Shown here: piece by piece, positions 6,322 through 14,975 of the stretch
Layout of the letters: each line of letters begins with the position of its first letter
Numbering within the stretch: the first letter of the stretch is position 1
Assembly: GCA_025453855.1 (NCBI GenBank)
Contig: JALOPO010000020.1
Location: 1-21,474, forward strand
Length of the DNA stretch: 21,474 nt
Source: Gemmatimonadaceae bacterium
GTDB taxonomy: Bacteria > Gemmatimonadota > Gemmatimonadetes > Gemmatimonadales > Gemmatimonadaceae
Reading direction: 5' to 3'
Made by a program: the position numbers and the translations under genes
Notes under the pieces: generated by a model
The model's input: the letters and a program-made list of their open reading frames with translations, nothing else
What the model was told of the DNA's origin: nothing
Databases searched by the model: none

Positions 6322-8051
6322 CGACCCCGGCAGAGCGCGTAGAGCCAGTACGACTCCTCACGGACGAGCATTCCCCGCGCGCGGCCGAGCAGGCGAACGT
6401 CGATCCCGCTCGGCGGCGTCGGCGGCGGGAGCGGCGTATCGAGGATCAGGAGCAGCTGGCCGTTCGACGCGGCGAGGCGTTCGAGCGCGACGCGGAGCGC
6501 CACGGTCGGCCGGGATTCGGCGTATCGGGCGGCCACGGCATCGGGGTGGGTGCGTGCCCGCACGTCGCCCCACGCCACGAACGTGCGCGCCCCCCCTTCC
6601 TCGACGAACCAGATCGGCCGGTCGAGCTGGGCGGCCAGCGCGGCGAGCATGTCGCGACGTGCACCGACGATCGGCCACGACGCAACACCGCGCGCGCGCA
6701 GGATCGCGGCGGCGCCACGTGCGCCACTGAAGGGGAGGATCGCATCGGCGACGAGCAGGATGAGGGCGCAGCCGAGCTGCAGCCAGGCGACCACCGTGAA
6801 GAACCGGAAGGGCCGGGCGTGGGCCGTCCCCAAGGCCGGCGTGTCGGCGACGGGCGTCGAGGCCGCGATGACGTGCGCAGGGGGGCCCCCGCGCACGGTC
6901 GCTGCCGCCAGCCACGTCGCCGCGAACAGCACGAGATACAGATGGCCCTGGTGTCGGACGCCCCCCCAGAACACCCCGCCGAGGACATAGGCGTACGCGC
7001 CCGTGCCGACGAGCCAGAGCAGGAGCGCGGCCCGCACACGCGCGCGCCGGAACATCAGCGCGGCGCCGAGCAGGAGCAGCCCGGTCGCGGTGCTGTGGAC
7101 GAGCGCACGCGGACCGATCGGCAGGTCGGCGCGCGCGAGGGTACCGGCGATCAGGTTCGACTGCCACGTGAAGTCGGCCGCCGCCAGGTCGGGGACGGGG
7201 GCATAGGCGGCATGCACGCCCCAGCTCCCCACGATCAGGTGACGGAGCGGGCTGCGACCGGGGGCCACATCGTGACCGACGGTGAAGGAGGCATCGGATG
7301 GAGGCACGATCTGGCGGGTCGCGGCGACCGCGCTCGCCGTCACCACCGCCGCGATGCCGACGGCGGCGCGCAACGCCACCCGCGGCGGGAGCGCGGCGAG
7401 CCAGGGGAGCGGGCGACTCCATCCCGTGCGGGTCGCCTCGATCGGGCGGCGACCGAGCACCGCCTCGACCAGGAGCACGACCGCCAGCACGATGGCCAGC
7501 ACGAGCGCGAAGGCGTTCGCGAAGGGAAGGAGCCCGAGCGTGGCGGCGATGATCCAGCCGCGACGCCTCGCTTCGCGCTCGCTCGACGCCGCGCCGGAGA
7601 GGAGTGCGCAGGTGACGACCAGGAGCGCGGCACCCAGCGCGTAGCTGCGCGCCACCACCGCGTATTCGTACGCGAGGAAGTAGCCGAAGACGAGCACCGT
7701 GCGCAGTCGACGCGTGAACGGCGCCCAGCGCGCGACGACATACGCGGTCGTGCCGGCGACCAGCAGGTGCACGAGCGGGAGCACGAGATTCGAGCGCGAC
7801 AGGCGCGCCGCCGCGAAGAGCACGAGGTGCCACAGCAGCGGGTGGCCCTCGTAGCGCGCGTTGTGTGCGAGCGCCGCGAGGGTGGCGCTGTCGCGCGCCA
7901 GCATCCACGCCTGCGCCTCGTCACGCCATGGCTCGTGCCATCCGAGCGCGATCGCGCCGACGATGCCCAGCCACGCGAGCGTGAGCCCGAGCGCGAAGCG
8001 CCCGTCGTCGCGGGCCGGCGCCGCCTGGTGCAGCGGTGCGCGTCGCGTCAC
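6300..8051 (-). CDS. GT-C membrane glycosyltransferase (GT39-like)
   Basis: 583 residues from a GTG at 8051, 19 bases after the preceding stop; the frame is open further upstream, but that part overlaps the GT2 gene and reads as Arg/Ser-rich shadow. The first membrane segment (about 19-37) is followed by HEPWRDEAQAW at 39-49 and YEGHPLLWH at 67-75. An acidic pair in the first extracytoplasmic loop (Asp44/Glu45) is the catalytic hallmark of GT-C enzymes of the GT39/ArnT type, which use polyprenyl-phosphate sugars. Many more hydrophobic segments follow, with GGVRHQGHLY near 400 and a soluble C-terminal domain after about 450. It is the last glycosyltransferase of the operon and probably acts on the periplasmic face, decorating or extending the exported glycan. 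A polymerase role is possible because no Wzy is visible. Start codon is uncertain. Confidence 0.8.
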   Translation of the reverse strand: MTRRAPLHQAAPARDDGRFALGLTLAWLGIVGAIALGWHEPWRDEAQAWMLARDSATLAALAHNARYEGHPLLWHLVLFAAARLSRSNLVLPLVHLLVAGTTAYVVARWAPFTRRLRTVLVFGYFLAYEYAVVARSYALGAALLVVTCALLSGAASSEREARRRGWIIAATLGLLPFANAFALVLAIVLAVVLLVEAVLGRRPIEATRTGWSRPLPWLAALPPRVALRAAVGIAAVVTASAVAATRQIVPPSDASFTVGHDVAPGRSPLRHLIVGSWGVHAAYAPVPDLAAADFTWQSNLIAGTLARADLPIGPRALVHSTATGLLLLGAALMFRRARVRAALLLWLVGTGAYAYVLGGVFWGGVRHQGHLYLVLFAATWLAAATVRGGPPAHVIAASTPVADTPALGTAHARPFRFFTVVAWLQLGCALILLVADAILPFSGARGAAAILRARGVASWPIVGARRDMLAALAAQLDRPIWFVEEGGARTFVAWGDVRARTHPDAVAARYAESRPTVALRVALERLAASNGQLLLILDTPLPPPTPPSGIDVRLLGRARGMLVREESYWLYALCRGRCPSPSR

Positions 8052-8070
8052 GACGAGGTGATGGGTCGCG

Positions 8071-9147
8071 TCACCATGCGGCGCGTTCGCGCCCGTCGCC
8101 CTCGAGCGGCGGCGTGCCGTGGACCTCGCGCGGACGCCGCCGGCGCAGGCGGGACGCGCCCGCACCGGCGACGGCGAGCGCGCAGACGAGCTGGTGCACG
8201 AACCGCAGGGCGATCCCCGCGAGCGCCACGCGCGCCCCGGCGCGGCGGTACACGAAGCGGTGCAGTGGGGCGTCGAGCACGATCGCGAGGGCCATGGCCG
8301 TGAGTGCGACGGCGAGCCCCTCGGCGCGCGCGCCGCGCAGCGCGCCCAGCACCGGCGCACCGAGGGCGACACCGGTGAGCGCGAGCGTCATGCGATCGTG
8401 CCGGCCGACGCCGAGGTGGGCGCCCTCGTCGGGCCGCGCCGAGTCGAGGAGCAGCGCCATCCACGGTGTCGCGCGCGCCAGGAGGTCGGTCCGGATCCCG
8501 CCACGCAGCGTCCACGCCTTGAGGTGCGTGCCGCGGAGCTCGGGATCGAGGATGATGGTACCGCCGGCCCGCACGAGTCGATATCCGAGCTCGACGTCCT
8601 CGATCGACGGAGTCGGATAGCGCTGCGCGTCGAAGCCCCCGAGCTGGCGGAAGCGGGCCGTCGACATGGCGCCGAGTCCCGCCCAGAAGCTGCTCACGCG
8701 CCCTGCGGCACGCCGGTGCGCGAACGCGTGCGCGAGGTTGCGGTACCGGCTCACCGCGCCGGGCGCCGGGGGGGCATCGTCGTACGTCCCGATGACGGCG
8801 TCCGCACCACCGCGCGCCATCGTCGCCATCATCCGTGCCAGCGCGTCCGGATGCACGCACACGTCGGCATCGACGAAGCCGAGCAGCGGGGCCCGTGCGT
8901 GCGCGGCGCCGACGTTGCGTGCGTGGGCGGGTCCCCTGGGGGGCCACGGCAGCTCGATCACGTGATCGGCCACCCCGGCGGCGATCGCCGCCGAGCGGTC
9001 GCGACAGCCATCGGCGACCACGATCAGCTCCCACTCGGAACGCGCGAGCGAGCTCGCCTGCAGCGCCGCCAGCGCGCGCGCCAGGTGCGCTGCCGCGTCG
9101 TGGACGGGGACGATGATCGAGAGCCGCGGGTGCGACAGCACCCGCAT
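8071..9147 (-). CDS. Family 2 glycosyltransferase with C-terminal membrane segments
   Basis: 358 residues. A GT-A fold begins at LSIIVPVHDAAAHLARAL; the first nucleotide-binding aspartate is in VVADGCRD (residues 44-50), the metal-binding DAD is at 93-95 (FVDADVCVHPD), and the acid/base region is SIEDVELGYRLVRAGG (Glu183-Asp184). All expected catalytic elements are present, so it should transfer a sugar from an NDP donor. After about residue 250, two or three hydrophobic segments (LALTGVALGAPVLGAL, LAVALTAMALAIVLDA, FVHQLVCALAVAGAG) anchor it to the inner membrane. The ATG overlaps the preceding stop as TGATG, indicating translational coupling. Donor and acceptor sugars cannot be told from sequence. 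Confidence 0.9.
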   Translation of the reverse strand: MRVLSHPRLSIIVPVHDAAAHLARALAALQASSLARSEWELIVVADGCRDRSAAIAAGVADHVIELPWPPRGPAHARNVGAAHARAPLLGFVDADVCVHPDALARMMATMARGGADAVIGTYDDAPPAPGAVSRYRNLAHAFAHRRAAGRVSSFWAGLGAMSTARFRQLGGFDAQRYPTPSIEDVELGYRLVRAGGTIILDPELRGTHLKAWTLRGGIRTDLLARATPWMALLLDSARPDEGAHLGVGRHDRMTLALTGVALGAPVLGALRGARAEGLAVALTAMALAIVLDAPLHRFVYRRAGARVALAGIALRFVHQLVCALAVAGAGASRLRRRRPREVHGTPPLEGDGRERAAW

Positions 9148-10574
9148 CACGCCGCGGCCACGCGTGCCGCGCCGCTGCCGAGCGGCGCGGCGGCCGGGAC
9201 TGCAGGCTCGGTCGCGGGGCGCCGCTGCTCCTCGTGGTACTCGAAGTCGGTGTTCACCGCCCAGACGTCGTGCCGCGCACCGTGCATGTTCTCGACGGTG
9301 AGCAGCGCGGTGAGCATCGAGTGGTCCTGGTTGTTGTACTTGTGCATCCCGTTCCGTCCGATGGTGTGGAGGTTGGGGATCGGGTCGATGAAGCCCCGCA
9401 CGGCGGCGAGGTGGGTTCGATACGCGGCATCGTAGACCGGATACGCCTTCGGCATGCGCACGACCTGACCACGGAGGACACGCGCGCCCGGCGCGAGGTC
9501 GAGTTGCGCCAGCTCCGCCGTGGCGAGTGCGACGAGTTCCGCATCGGGGCGGGACCAGAGCGCATCGCCCTCGAAGCAGAAGTACTCGAGACCGAGGCAG
9601 CTGCGTCCCGCGTGCGGCACCATCGCCGCGCTCCAGTTGGTGAAGTTCTGCACGCGCCCCACCTGCACCCCGGGCGTGTGCACGTAGATCCAGTTGTCGG
9701 GGAAGTGTGCGCGCCCTTCGAGGACCAGCGCCACCACCAGGAAGTCGCGATAGGCGAGGCGGCGAGCCGCCTCGGCGGCGCCGGTCGGTGCCGACTCGCC
9801 GCACGCGTCGACGAGCGCACGCAGGCTCATCGTGCTGATCACGTGATCGGCCTCGATCCGTCGCTCGCCGGCCGCGGTGCTCGCCACCACCGCCCGTGCC
9901 CGCCCGTCGACGACCTCGATGGCCCGCACGCGGTGCTCCAGGCAAACCGTCCCGCCGAGCGCCTCGAGACGCGCGCGGCAGGCCTCCCACATCTGCCCGG
10001 GGCCGAGGCGCGGGTAGCGGAAGGTGTGGATGAGCGTCCGGATGCCGGCGTCGCGCCGCGTCAGCGGCGTGGCCGACAGGATGGCCCGGAACAGCGACAG
10101 TCCCTGGATCCGCTGCGCTGCCCACTCGGCACGGATCTCCGTGCACGGGATGCCCCAGACCTTCCGCGCGGCGACGTACGAGGCCACGATGCGTGCCGCC
10201 TCGACCGGCCCCAATCCGCTGAGCGCGTTCCACGCCTTGAGCGGATAGTCGAAGTAGCGGCCACGATAGTGGATGCGCGAGAGGCGCGGCACGTCGATGA
10301 ACTCGTCGCCGAGCCACTCGTCCCAGAGCGCCTGGATGGCGGGGAGCTTGGTGAAGAAGCGATGCCCGCCGATGTCGAAGCGGTAGCCTTCCTCGTCGAC
10401 GACGGTGCGCGAGATCCCCCCGACCACCGCGTCGCCCTCGAGGACCGTCACGCGCACGCCCCGCTGCGCGAGCGCATAGGCCGCGGTGAGCCCGGCCGGC
10501 CCCGCGCCCACGATCACCGCGTGCTCGCCGCGCTGCGCGGTGGTCACGACGCGGGGCGACGACGCCACGTTCAC
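9147..10574 (-). CDS. FAD-dependent oxidoreductase, UDP-galactopyranose-mutase-like
   Basis: 475 residues from a GTG that overlaps the upstream stop (GTGA). The dinucleotide-binding motif VIVGAGPAGLTAAYAL starts near residue 20, followed by the acidic ribose-binding VTVLEGD, GGISRTV and FDIGGHRFFTK, the pattern of the amine-oxidase/protoporphyrinogen-oxidase/UGM superfamily. The C-terminal FAD-contacting part includes RNGMHKYNNQDHSMLTALL. Proteins of this subfamily are common in polysaccharide clusters next to GT2 genes; UGM itself ring-contracts UDP-galactopyranose to the furanose form. Whether this protein is a true mutase or another FAD-dependent sugar or lipid oxidoreductase is not settled by the sequence. 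It lies between two GT2 genes with overlapping codons on both sides. Confidence 0.8.
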   Translation of the reverse strand: MNVASSPRVVTTAQRGEHAVIVGAGPAGLTAAYALAQRGVRVTVLEGDAVVGGISRTVVDEEGYRFDIGGHRFFTKLPAIQALWDEWLGDEFIDVPRLSRIHYRGRYFDYPLKAWNALSGLGPVEAARIVASYVAARKVWGIPCTEIRAEWAAQRIQGLSLFRAILSATPLTRRDAGIRTLIHTFRYPRLGPGQMWEACRARLEALGGTVCLEHRVRAIEVVDGRARAVVASTAAGERRIEADHVISTMSLRALVDACGESAPTGAAEAARRLAYRDFLVVALVLEGRAHFPDNWIYVHTPGVQVGRVQNFTNWSAAMVPHAGRSCLGLEYFCFEGDALWSRPDAELVALATAELAQLDLAPGARVLRGQVVRMPKAYPVYDAAYRTHLAAVRGFIDPIPNLHTIGRNGMHKYNNQDHSMLTALLTVENMHGARHDVWAVNTDFEYHEEQRRPATEPAVPAAAPLGSGAARVAAA

Positions 10575-11476
10575 GACGCTCCCTCGCCCGACACCGACTC
10601 GAGGACGTAGCCGGTGGCGTAGCAGAGCTGCGACAGCGCGAGGAGGGCGGCGGTGCGCACGGGGTGCGTGGCTCGCTGGCGGAACGGCGCGGAGAGCATG
10701 GCGGCGTAGAACGTGAGCGGTTCGGCCGGGATGGCGCGCTCGCTGCGCAACACCCGCGTGCGATGGTAGTGCGGCGCGCTGCGACCGTAGCGCAGGTGCT
10801 GCCGCGCGAAGCCGTGCAGCGTGAGCGCGTGCGCATGCTGCACGAGCGCGTGGGGAGCGAAGACCAGCGGATGCCCTGCGGCCCGACAGCGATCGGAGAA
10901 CTCGCGATCCTCGCCCGCCGCGTGCCGGAAGCGCTCGTCGAAGCCCCCCACCGCGCGGAAGCTCTCGGCGCGGAGCGCGAGGTTGCTGGTCATGTAGAAG
11001 CCGTGCGCGCTCCGGCGCCGCTCGTGGTAGTCGTAGAGAAAGCGCGTGAGCGCATCGGTGGCGGTGGCGTAGGGGTCGTCGTACAGCACGTTCTCGACGG
11101 GGCCGCCGACCAGCGCGCCCGGTGCCCCCCGCAGCGTGTCGACGAGGGCCGAAAGCCAGTGCGGCGTGGGGAGGCAGTCGTCGTCGGTGAAGGCGAGGAG
11201 CGTCCCCGTCGCGCAGGCGGCGCCGCGGTTGCGCGCGGCCGCCGGACCGGCATTCGCCTGGCGAATCACGCGGAGCGCGCACGGCAGCGACGTCGACGGC
11301 CGGACCGGCACCGCGCTGCCGTCATCGACCACCACCACCTCCCAGCGGTGGGCGGGATACCGCTGCGCCGCGAGCGCGTGCAGGCAGCGCTCGAGGATGG
11401 CGGCACGCCCGTAGGTCGGCACCACGACGGAGACGGTCGGTGGCTCGCCCGCGTCGTTCCGAGTCGTGCCGCTCAT
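10571..11476 (-). CDS. Family 2 glycosyltransferase
   Basis: 301 residues. The GT-A core starts with TVSVVVPTYGRAAILERCL; DDG at 51-53 binds the nucleotide, DDD at 98-100 (FTDDDCLP) coordinates the metal, and AGEDREFSDRCRAAGH (Glu189-Asp190) supplies the catalytic base region. The layout is typical of a short inverting enzyme that adds a single sugar to a lipid-linked or nascent glycan. The C-terminus has a short hydrophobic helix (TAALLALSQLCYATGYVL) that may touch the membrane. Start ATG overlaps the upstream stop as ATGA, and the stop overlaps the next GTG. Substrate unknown. Confidence 0.9.
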   Translation of the reverse strand: MSGTTRNDAGEPPTVSVVVPTYGRAAILERCLHALAAQRYPAHRWEVVVVDDGSAVPVRPSTSLPCALRVIRQANAGPAAARNRGAACATGTLLAFTDDDCLPTPHWLSALVDTLRGAPGALVGGPVENVLYDDPYATATDALTRFLYDYHERRRSAHGFYMTSNLALRAESFRAVGGFDERFRHAAGEDREFSDRCRAAGHPLVFAPHALVQHAHALTLHGFARQHLRYGRSAPHYHRTRVLRSERAIPAEPLTFYAAMLSAPFRQRATHPVRTAALLALSQLCYATGYVLESVSGEGAS

Positions 11477-12543
11477 GATGCGGGCACCGCGTGTGTCGCC
11501 GGTGCGCGCGCGACGCCGCCGTCCGCGGGCGCGTGGCCGGCGCGCCGCCGGTCGGCCGCCGTGAGATGCGGCAATCGATCGAGCTCGAACGCACAGAGGA
11601 TGGCGCGACTCGCCCCTTCCCCGCGCAGGTAGCCGACGAGCTGTCCGGCCGCGTCGCACGCGAGCGCGATGCAGACCGCGAGGCGCGTGCGGACGGGGCG
11701 CCGGATGCCGCGCCGTGGGGCGAACGTGCCGCGCGGCAACCGCGCGTAGCGCACGAACGGGATGAGCGGCGCGCCGAGGACGTAGAGCGCGCGCCGCGCC
11801 CACCCCCACCCGCCGTCGTGCGCGCGCATCGCGCCGTACAGGCGTCCGCTGTGGAAGCGCACCGTCGCGGTCGCGCGCAGCGTCGATGGATTGAGATGGT
11901 GCACGCGCGCGGCCTCGGCGAGGTACAGGCGCCCGCCCGCACCCCGCAGCTCGCGGAGCAGTCGCCCGCCACGCCCGAGCCGCTCGGCCAGGCCGGCGCC
12001 GAAGGCGGCCACGGGTGCCGTCTTGTACGTGAGGTTGTGCCCCGGCAGCGCGTCGCGCTCGCCATCGGTGGTGGGCGCGGTCCACGCACCATAGGCGAGG
12101 AGCAGGTTCGCCCAGCTCAGCCCCGTCACCGGATTCGCATTCACCATGGTCGACCCCACGGCGACCCAGGGCCCGTCGTGCGCGGCGAGGCTCGCGCTCG
12201 CCCATCCGTCTTCGGGAAAGGCATGATCCTCGATCACGCCGCACACCGGCGCCGCCGCCTCGAGCAGTCCCCACGCCGCGGAGCGATCCACGTCGGCGAC
12301 GGGGCCGCAGGCGACGAGCAGCACGTCGTGGAAGCCGTCGAGTTCGTGCGGCGCATGATCGTCGATCGCCGTGGTCGTCGGCGCCACGAGGACGAGCTGG
12401 AGCCGATCGCGGATCGTCTGGCGCTGCAGGTGCCGCACCGTGGTGCGGATGTTGGCGAAGCGCGCGGGCGAGACCACCACCACCGAGAGGGCCGGGGCAC
12501 CCAGGTCGGCGCCGGCGGCGCGCAGGATGCGTACGCGCGTCAT
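11473..12543 (-). CDS. GT2-like glycosyltransferase with EDH in place of DxD
   Basis: 356 residues. The beginning (ALSVVVVSPARFANIRTTVRHLQRQT) resembles a GT2 Rossmann half, but the usual DDGS is not apparent and the metal-site position reads VIEDHAFPEDGW (EDH at 105-107). A PGHNLTYKT stretch near 167-175 corresponds to the acceptor-side region of GT2 enzymes. EDH-type variants are a known divergent subset, so it may still be active; loss of activity is also possible. The C-terminal 70 residues include a hydrophobic patch (AVCIALACDAAGQLVGYL) and an Ala/Arg-rich tail. Both ends overlap neighbours by four bases (ATGA), so its expression is tied to the operon. Confidence 0.72.
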   Translation of the reverse strand: MTRVRILRAAGADLGAPALSVVVVSPARFANIRTTVRHLQRQTIRDRLQLVLVAPTTTAIDDHAPHELDGFHDVLLVACGPVADVDRSAAWGLLEAAAPVCGVIEDHAFPEDGWASASLAAHDGPWVAVGSTMVNANPVTGLSWANLLLAYGAWTAPTTDGERDALPGHNLTYKTAPVAAFGAGLAERLGRGGRLLRELRGAGGRLYLAEAARVHHLNPSTLRATATVRFHSGRLYGAMRAHDGGWGWARRALYVLGAPLIPFVRYARLPRGTFAPRRGIRRPVRTRLAVCIALACDAAGQLVGYLRGEGASRAILCAFELDRLPHLTAADRRRAGHAPADGGVARAPATHAVPAS

Positions 12544-13763
12544 GCGGGCTCCCGCGCCTCGCGCCACGCGACGACGGGCGAGGTGCCCGGTGCGCGGATC
12601 GCCTGGTAGAGCTCCACGAAGCGGTCGGTGCACGCACCGCGCGAGAACGACGCCAGCGCGCGCGCCCGACCCGCCAGGCCGAGCGCCTCGGCGCGCTCGC
12701 GGTCGCGCAGCAGCGGCTCGATCGCGGCGGCCAGCGCGGCCGCGTCGCCAGGGGGAACGAGGAGGCCGTCGATGCCGTGCCGGACGATGTCGCGCTGCCC
12801 ACCCACCTCGCTCGCGACGACGGCGGTCCCGCGCATCATCGCCTCGGTCGTCACGTTGCCGAACGGCTCGGCCCAGAGCGACGGGACGACCTGCACCCAG
12901 GCGCGGTCGAGCGTCCGTTCCATCGCCGCGCGATCCAGGTGGCCGAGGAAGGTGACGTGCCCGGTCAGGGCACGCGCGTGCACCTGCGCCTCGAGCGCGC
13001 CGCGGTCGGGACCGTCGCCGATCACGTGCAGCTGCAGCGCCGGATGCCGCGCCACCAGGGACGCCATCGCGTCGAGGAGCACGCCGACTCCCTTCTCGCG
13101 ACTGAGCCGACCCGCGTAGGCGATCACCGGCGTGCCGTGCAGCGCGGGACGCGCCTCGCGGGGCGCCACGCCGTTGTGGATCACGCGCACGGGGGCGAGC
13201 CCCGCCGCCTCGAGCTGCACGCGCATCCCGTGGCTCAGGGCGACCACCGCGCGGAAGACACCGCGCCAGCGCTCCCAGAGCGCATGCTGCACCATGAGCG
13301 GTCCCCAGCTGCGCGGCGTCAGGCAGCCGTGGCGCAGGCAGGCACGCCCGGGGGCGTCGGTGCACCGCGCACCGTCGGGGAGGAGCTTGGTGCCCGTGGG
13401 ACAGATGGCCTTGTACGTCGCCGCCTGGTAGAGCGCGGGGACGCGACGCAGCAACGGGAGGATCGCCGGCGACAGCTGCCAGAGCATCATGCGCACGTGG
13501 ACCACGTCGGGCCGGAAGTCGCGGAGCGCGCGCCGCATCGCGAGCACGGCCGACGGATTCACCGTCTGCGTGACCACCTGCCAGCGCGTGGTCGTGCCGC
13601 GGCACCGGAAGTCCGACTCGATCGCCGCCGGCTGCAGCGAGGCATCGCTCGTCAGCAGCGCGACCACATGACCGCGCGCGCGCAGCTCGTCGCGGAGCGC
13701 GAGCATCTGGAGCTCCGCACCGCCCGTCGGCGTGCCGTAATCGTGCACGAGGAGCACCCTCAT
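12540..13763 (-). CDS. GT4-family (GT-B) glycosyltransferase with a Cys4 insert
   Basis: 407 residues. The N-terminal Rossmann domain opens with LLVHDYGTPTGGAELQMLAL, a typical acceptor-side GT-B start. The C-terminal donor domain has VIAYAGRLSREKGVGVLLDA near 213-232, VIGDGPDRGAL near 247-257, and the EX7E motif Glu299...Glu307 (AEPFGNVTTEAM), the hallmark of retaining GT4 enzymes. Between the domains, Cys121, Cys134, Cys142 and Cys147 (ICPTGTKLLPDGARC ... ACLRHGC) form a probable metal-binding loop seen in a GT4 subgroup. It is second in the operon, with ATGA overlaps at both ends. Likely cytoplasmic or membrane-peripheral; substrate unknown. Confidence 0.9.
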   Translation of the reverse strand: MRVLLVHDYGTPTGGAELQMLALRDELRARGHVVALLTSDASLQPAAIESDFRCRGTTTRWQVVTQTVNPSAVLAMRRALRDFRPDVVHVRMMLWQLSPAILPLLRRVPALYQAATYKAICPTGTKLLPDGARCTDAPGRACLRHGCLTPRSWGPLMVQHALWERWRGVFRAVVALSHGMRVQLEAAGLAPVRVIHNGVAPREARPALHGTPVIAYAGRLSREKGVGVLLDAMASLVARHPALQLHVIGDGPDRGALEAQVHARALTGHVTFLGHLDRAAMERTLDRAWVQVVPSLWAEPFGNVTTEAMMRGTAVVASEVGGQRDIVRHGIDGLLVPPGDAAALAAAIEPLLRDRERAEALGLAGRARALASFSRGACTDRFVELYQAIRAPGTSPVVAWREAREPA

Positions 13764-14863
13764 GATCGCGCGCCCCCCGCCGGTGCGGCGGGAGCCGGCG
13801 CGCGCGCCGGCATCGGCTCGGCTGGCATCGGCTCGGCCGCGAGCGGCGGCGCGCACGCCACGCGCACGCCCGTCGCGGCCGACTGCTCGGCGGCGAGGAC
13901 CACCTCGAGGCTGCGCCGGCCATCGGCGATCGTGGGATAGTCGAGCGGTGCGCCGCGGATCGCCGCCACGAACGTGGCGAGCGCGCGCGCGTGCGACGGG
14001 TCGCGCCATGGTGCGACGACATGCAGCCGTGGGTCGAGGGCACCGAGCGCGCGGCGCAGCCGCGTCCATCGCGGGTGCGCATCGGTCGCGACGACGAGCT
14101 CCGGCTGCCGCATGGCTCCGCGCACCACGCGCACCGTCGCGCGTGAGCCGACCACCTCGACCTGCTGCTCGTCGCGCGAGCCCGCGCTCACCAGCAGCTG
14201 CGCCACCACGCCGTCGGCACATTCGAGCTGGAGCGCGGCGGCGTCGTCCTCGTGGCGCACCGAGCGCGTGACCGCCGACACCGACCGCACCTGGGTGCCA
14301 AGGAGCCATGGAACGAGGTCGACATGATGCGAGGCGAGGTCGAGGAGCACGCCGCCGCCATCGGCGCGACGCTGCTTCCACGGCGGCAGCGATCGCGCCG
14401 CACTCCCGAAGACGGTGCGCACCGCGAGCACCTCGCCGACCGCCCCGTTGCGCAGCAGCTGCGCGAGCGATTCGATGAGGGGATGGAAGCGAACATTGAA
14501 GCCCGTCATTCCCACCGTGCGCGCGCGCTGCCAGGCTCGCTCGACGCGCGTGCCATCGTCGGCCGTGGTGGCGATGGGCTTCTCGAGATAGACGTGTCGG
14601 CCGTGCGTGAAGGCCGCGGCGGCCACGGTGGCGTGCTCGCCGCTGGGCACGCAGATCACGACGCCATCGACGTCGCACGCGGCGAGCAGGGTCTCCGCGT
14701 CCGCGAAGGCTCGCGCACCTGGAACGAATCGTTGCACCACGTTCCGGCGCGTCGGCTCGGGATCGGCGATGGCCACGATCCGCACCTCGGGCATCGCGAC
14801 CAGTGCCGGCAGATGCACGAGCTCCGCGATGCGCCCGCACCCGATCACCGCCAGACGTACCAT
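13760..14863 (-). CDS. Gfo/Idh/MocA-family sugar oxidoreductase
   Basis: 367 residues from ATG 14863, supported by GGAGG eleven bases upstream; an in-frame GTG at 14875 overlaps that Shine-Dalgarno and is disfavoured. The NAD(P)-binding motif VIGCGRIAELVHLP is at 6-19, the DPEPTRR ribose-contact region at 34-40, and the catalytic-lysine motif EKPIA at 94-98 (Lys95). The C-terminal domain carries LLDLASHHVDLVPWLLG with the conserved histidines. Members oxidise or reduce a hydroxyl of a nucleotide sugar or inositol. As first gene of the glycosyltransferase operon it probably makes a modified sugar donor. The Ala/Pro-rich tail contains a near-perfect 15-base direct repeat (13809-13823, 13824-13838) giving AEPMPAEPMP. 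Exact substrate unknown. Confidence 0.9.
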   Translation of the reverse strand: MVRLAVIGCGRIAELVHLPALVAMPEVRIVAIADPEPTRRNVVQRFVPGARAFADAETLLAACDVDGVVICVPSGEHATVAAAAFTHGRHVYLEKPIATTADDGTRVERAWQRARTVGMTGFNVRFHPLIESLAQLLRNGAVGEVLAVRTVFGSAARSLPPWKQRRADGGGVLLDLASHHVDLVPWLLGTQVRSVSAVTRSVRHEDDAAALQLECADGVVAQLLVSAGSRDEQQVEVVGSRATVRVVRGAMRQPELVVATDAHPRWTRLRRALGALDPRLHVVAPWRDPSHARALATFVAAIRGAPLDYPTIADGRRSLEVVLAAEQSAATGVRVACAPPLAAEPMPAEPMPARAPAPAAPAGGARS

Positions 14864-14888
14864 CGGAGCCTGCACCTCCGGCTGAGAC

Positions 14889-14918
14889 CATCGCGTGGAT
14901 CCGGGGCACCACGCGATG
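14889..14918. promoter_or_regulatory. 10-bp inverted repeat in the operon leader
   Basis: CATCGCGTGG (14889-14898) and CCACGCGATG (14909-14918) are exact reverse complements around a 10-base loop. It lies just upstream of the GGAGG of the first operon gene, where an operator or leader hairpin affecting translation could act. No T-run follows on the minus strand. Confidence 0.5.
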
Positions 14919-14924
14919 CTCCCT

Positions 14925-14975
14925 GTGCCGGGTCACCTGTCGGTTCGCCGGGCGTGTGTCCACCGACAGGGGCAC
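14925..14975. promoter_or_regulatory. Long imperfect dyad in the divergent spacer
   Basis: CCTGTCGGT (14936-14944) pairs with ACCGACAGG (14962-14970), and outside it GTGCC (14925-14929) pairs with GGCAC (14971-14975) across a 6-base bulge. It directly follows the first dyad, so the two form a pair of adjacent structures in the divergent control region. Confidence 0.45.

Noticed and set aside
6546..10610. Several long plus-strand frames (585, 438 and 458 residues) across the glycosyltransferase genes
   Set aside because: They mirror well-defined GT-C, GT2 and FAD genes and consist of Arg/Glu/His-rich low-information sequence. They are shadows, not genes.
13809..13838. 15-bp direct repeat as a mobile-element or recombination site
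   Set aside because: It is a near-perfect two-copy repeat inside the Pro/Ala-rich tail of the oxidoreductase gene and simply encodes AEPMP twice; no flanking features suggest insertion.
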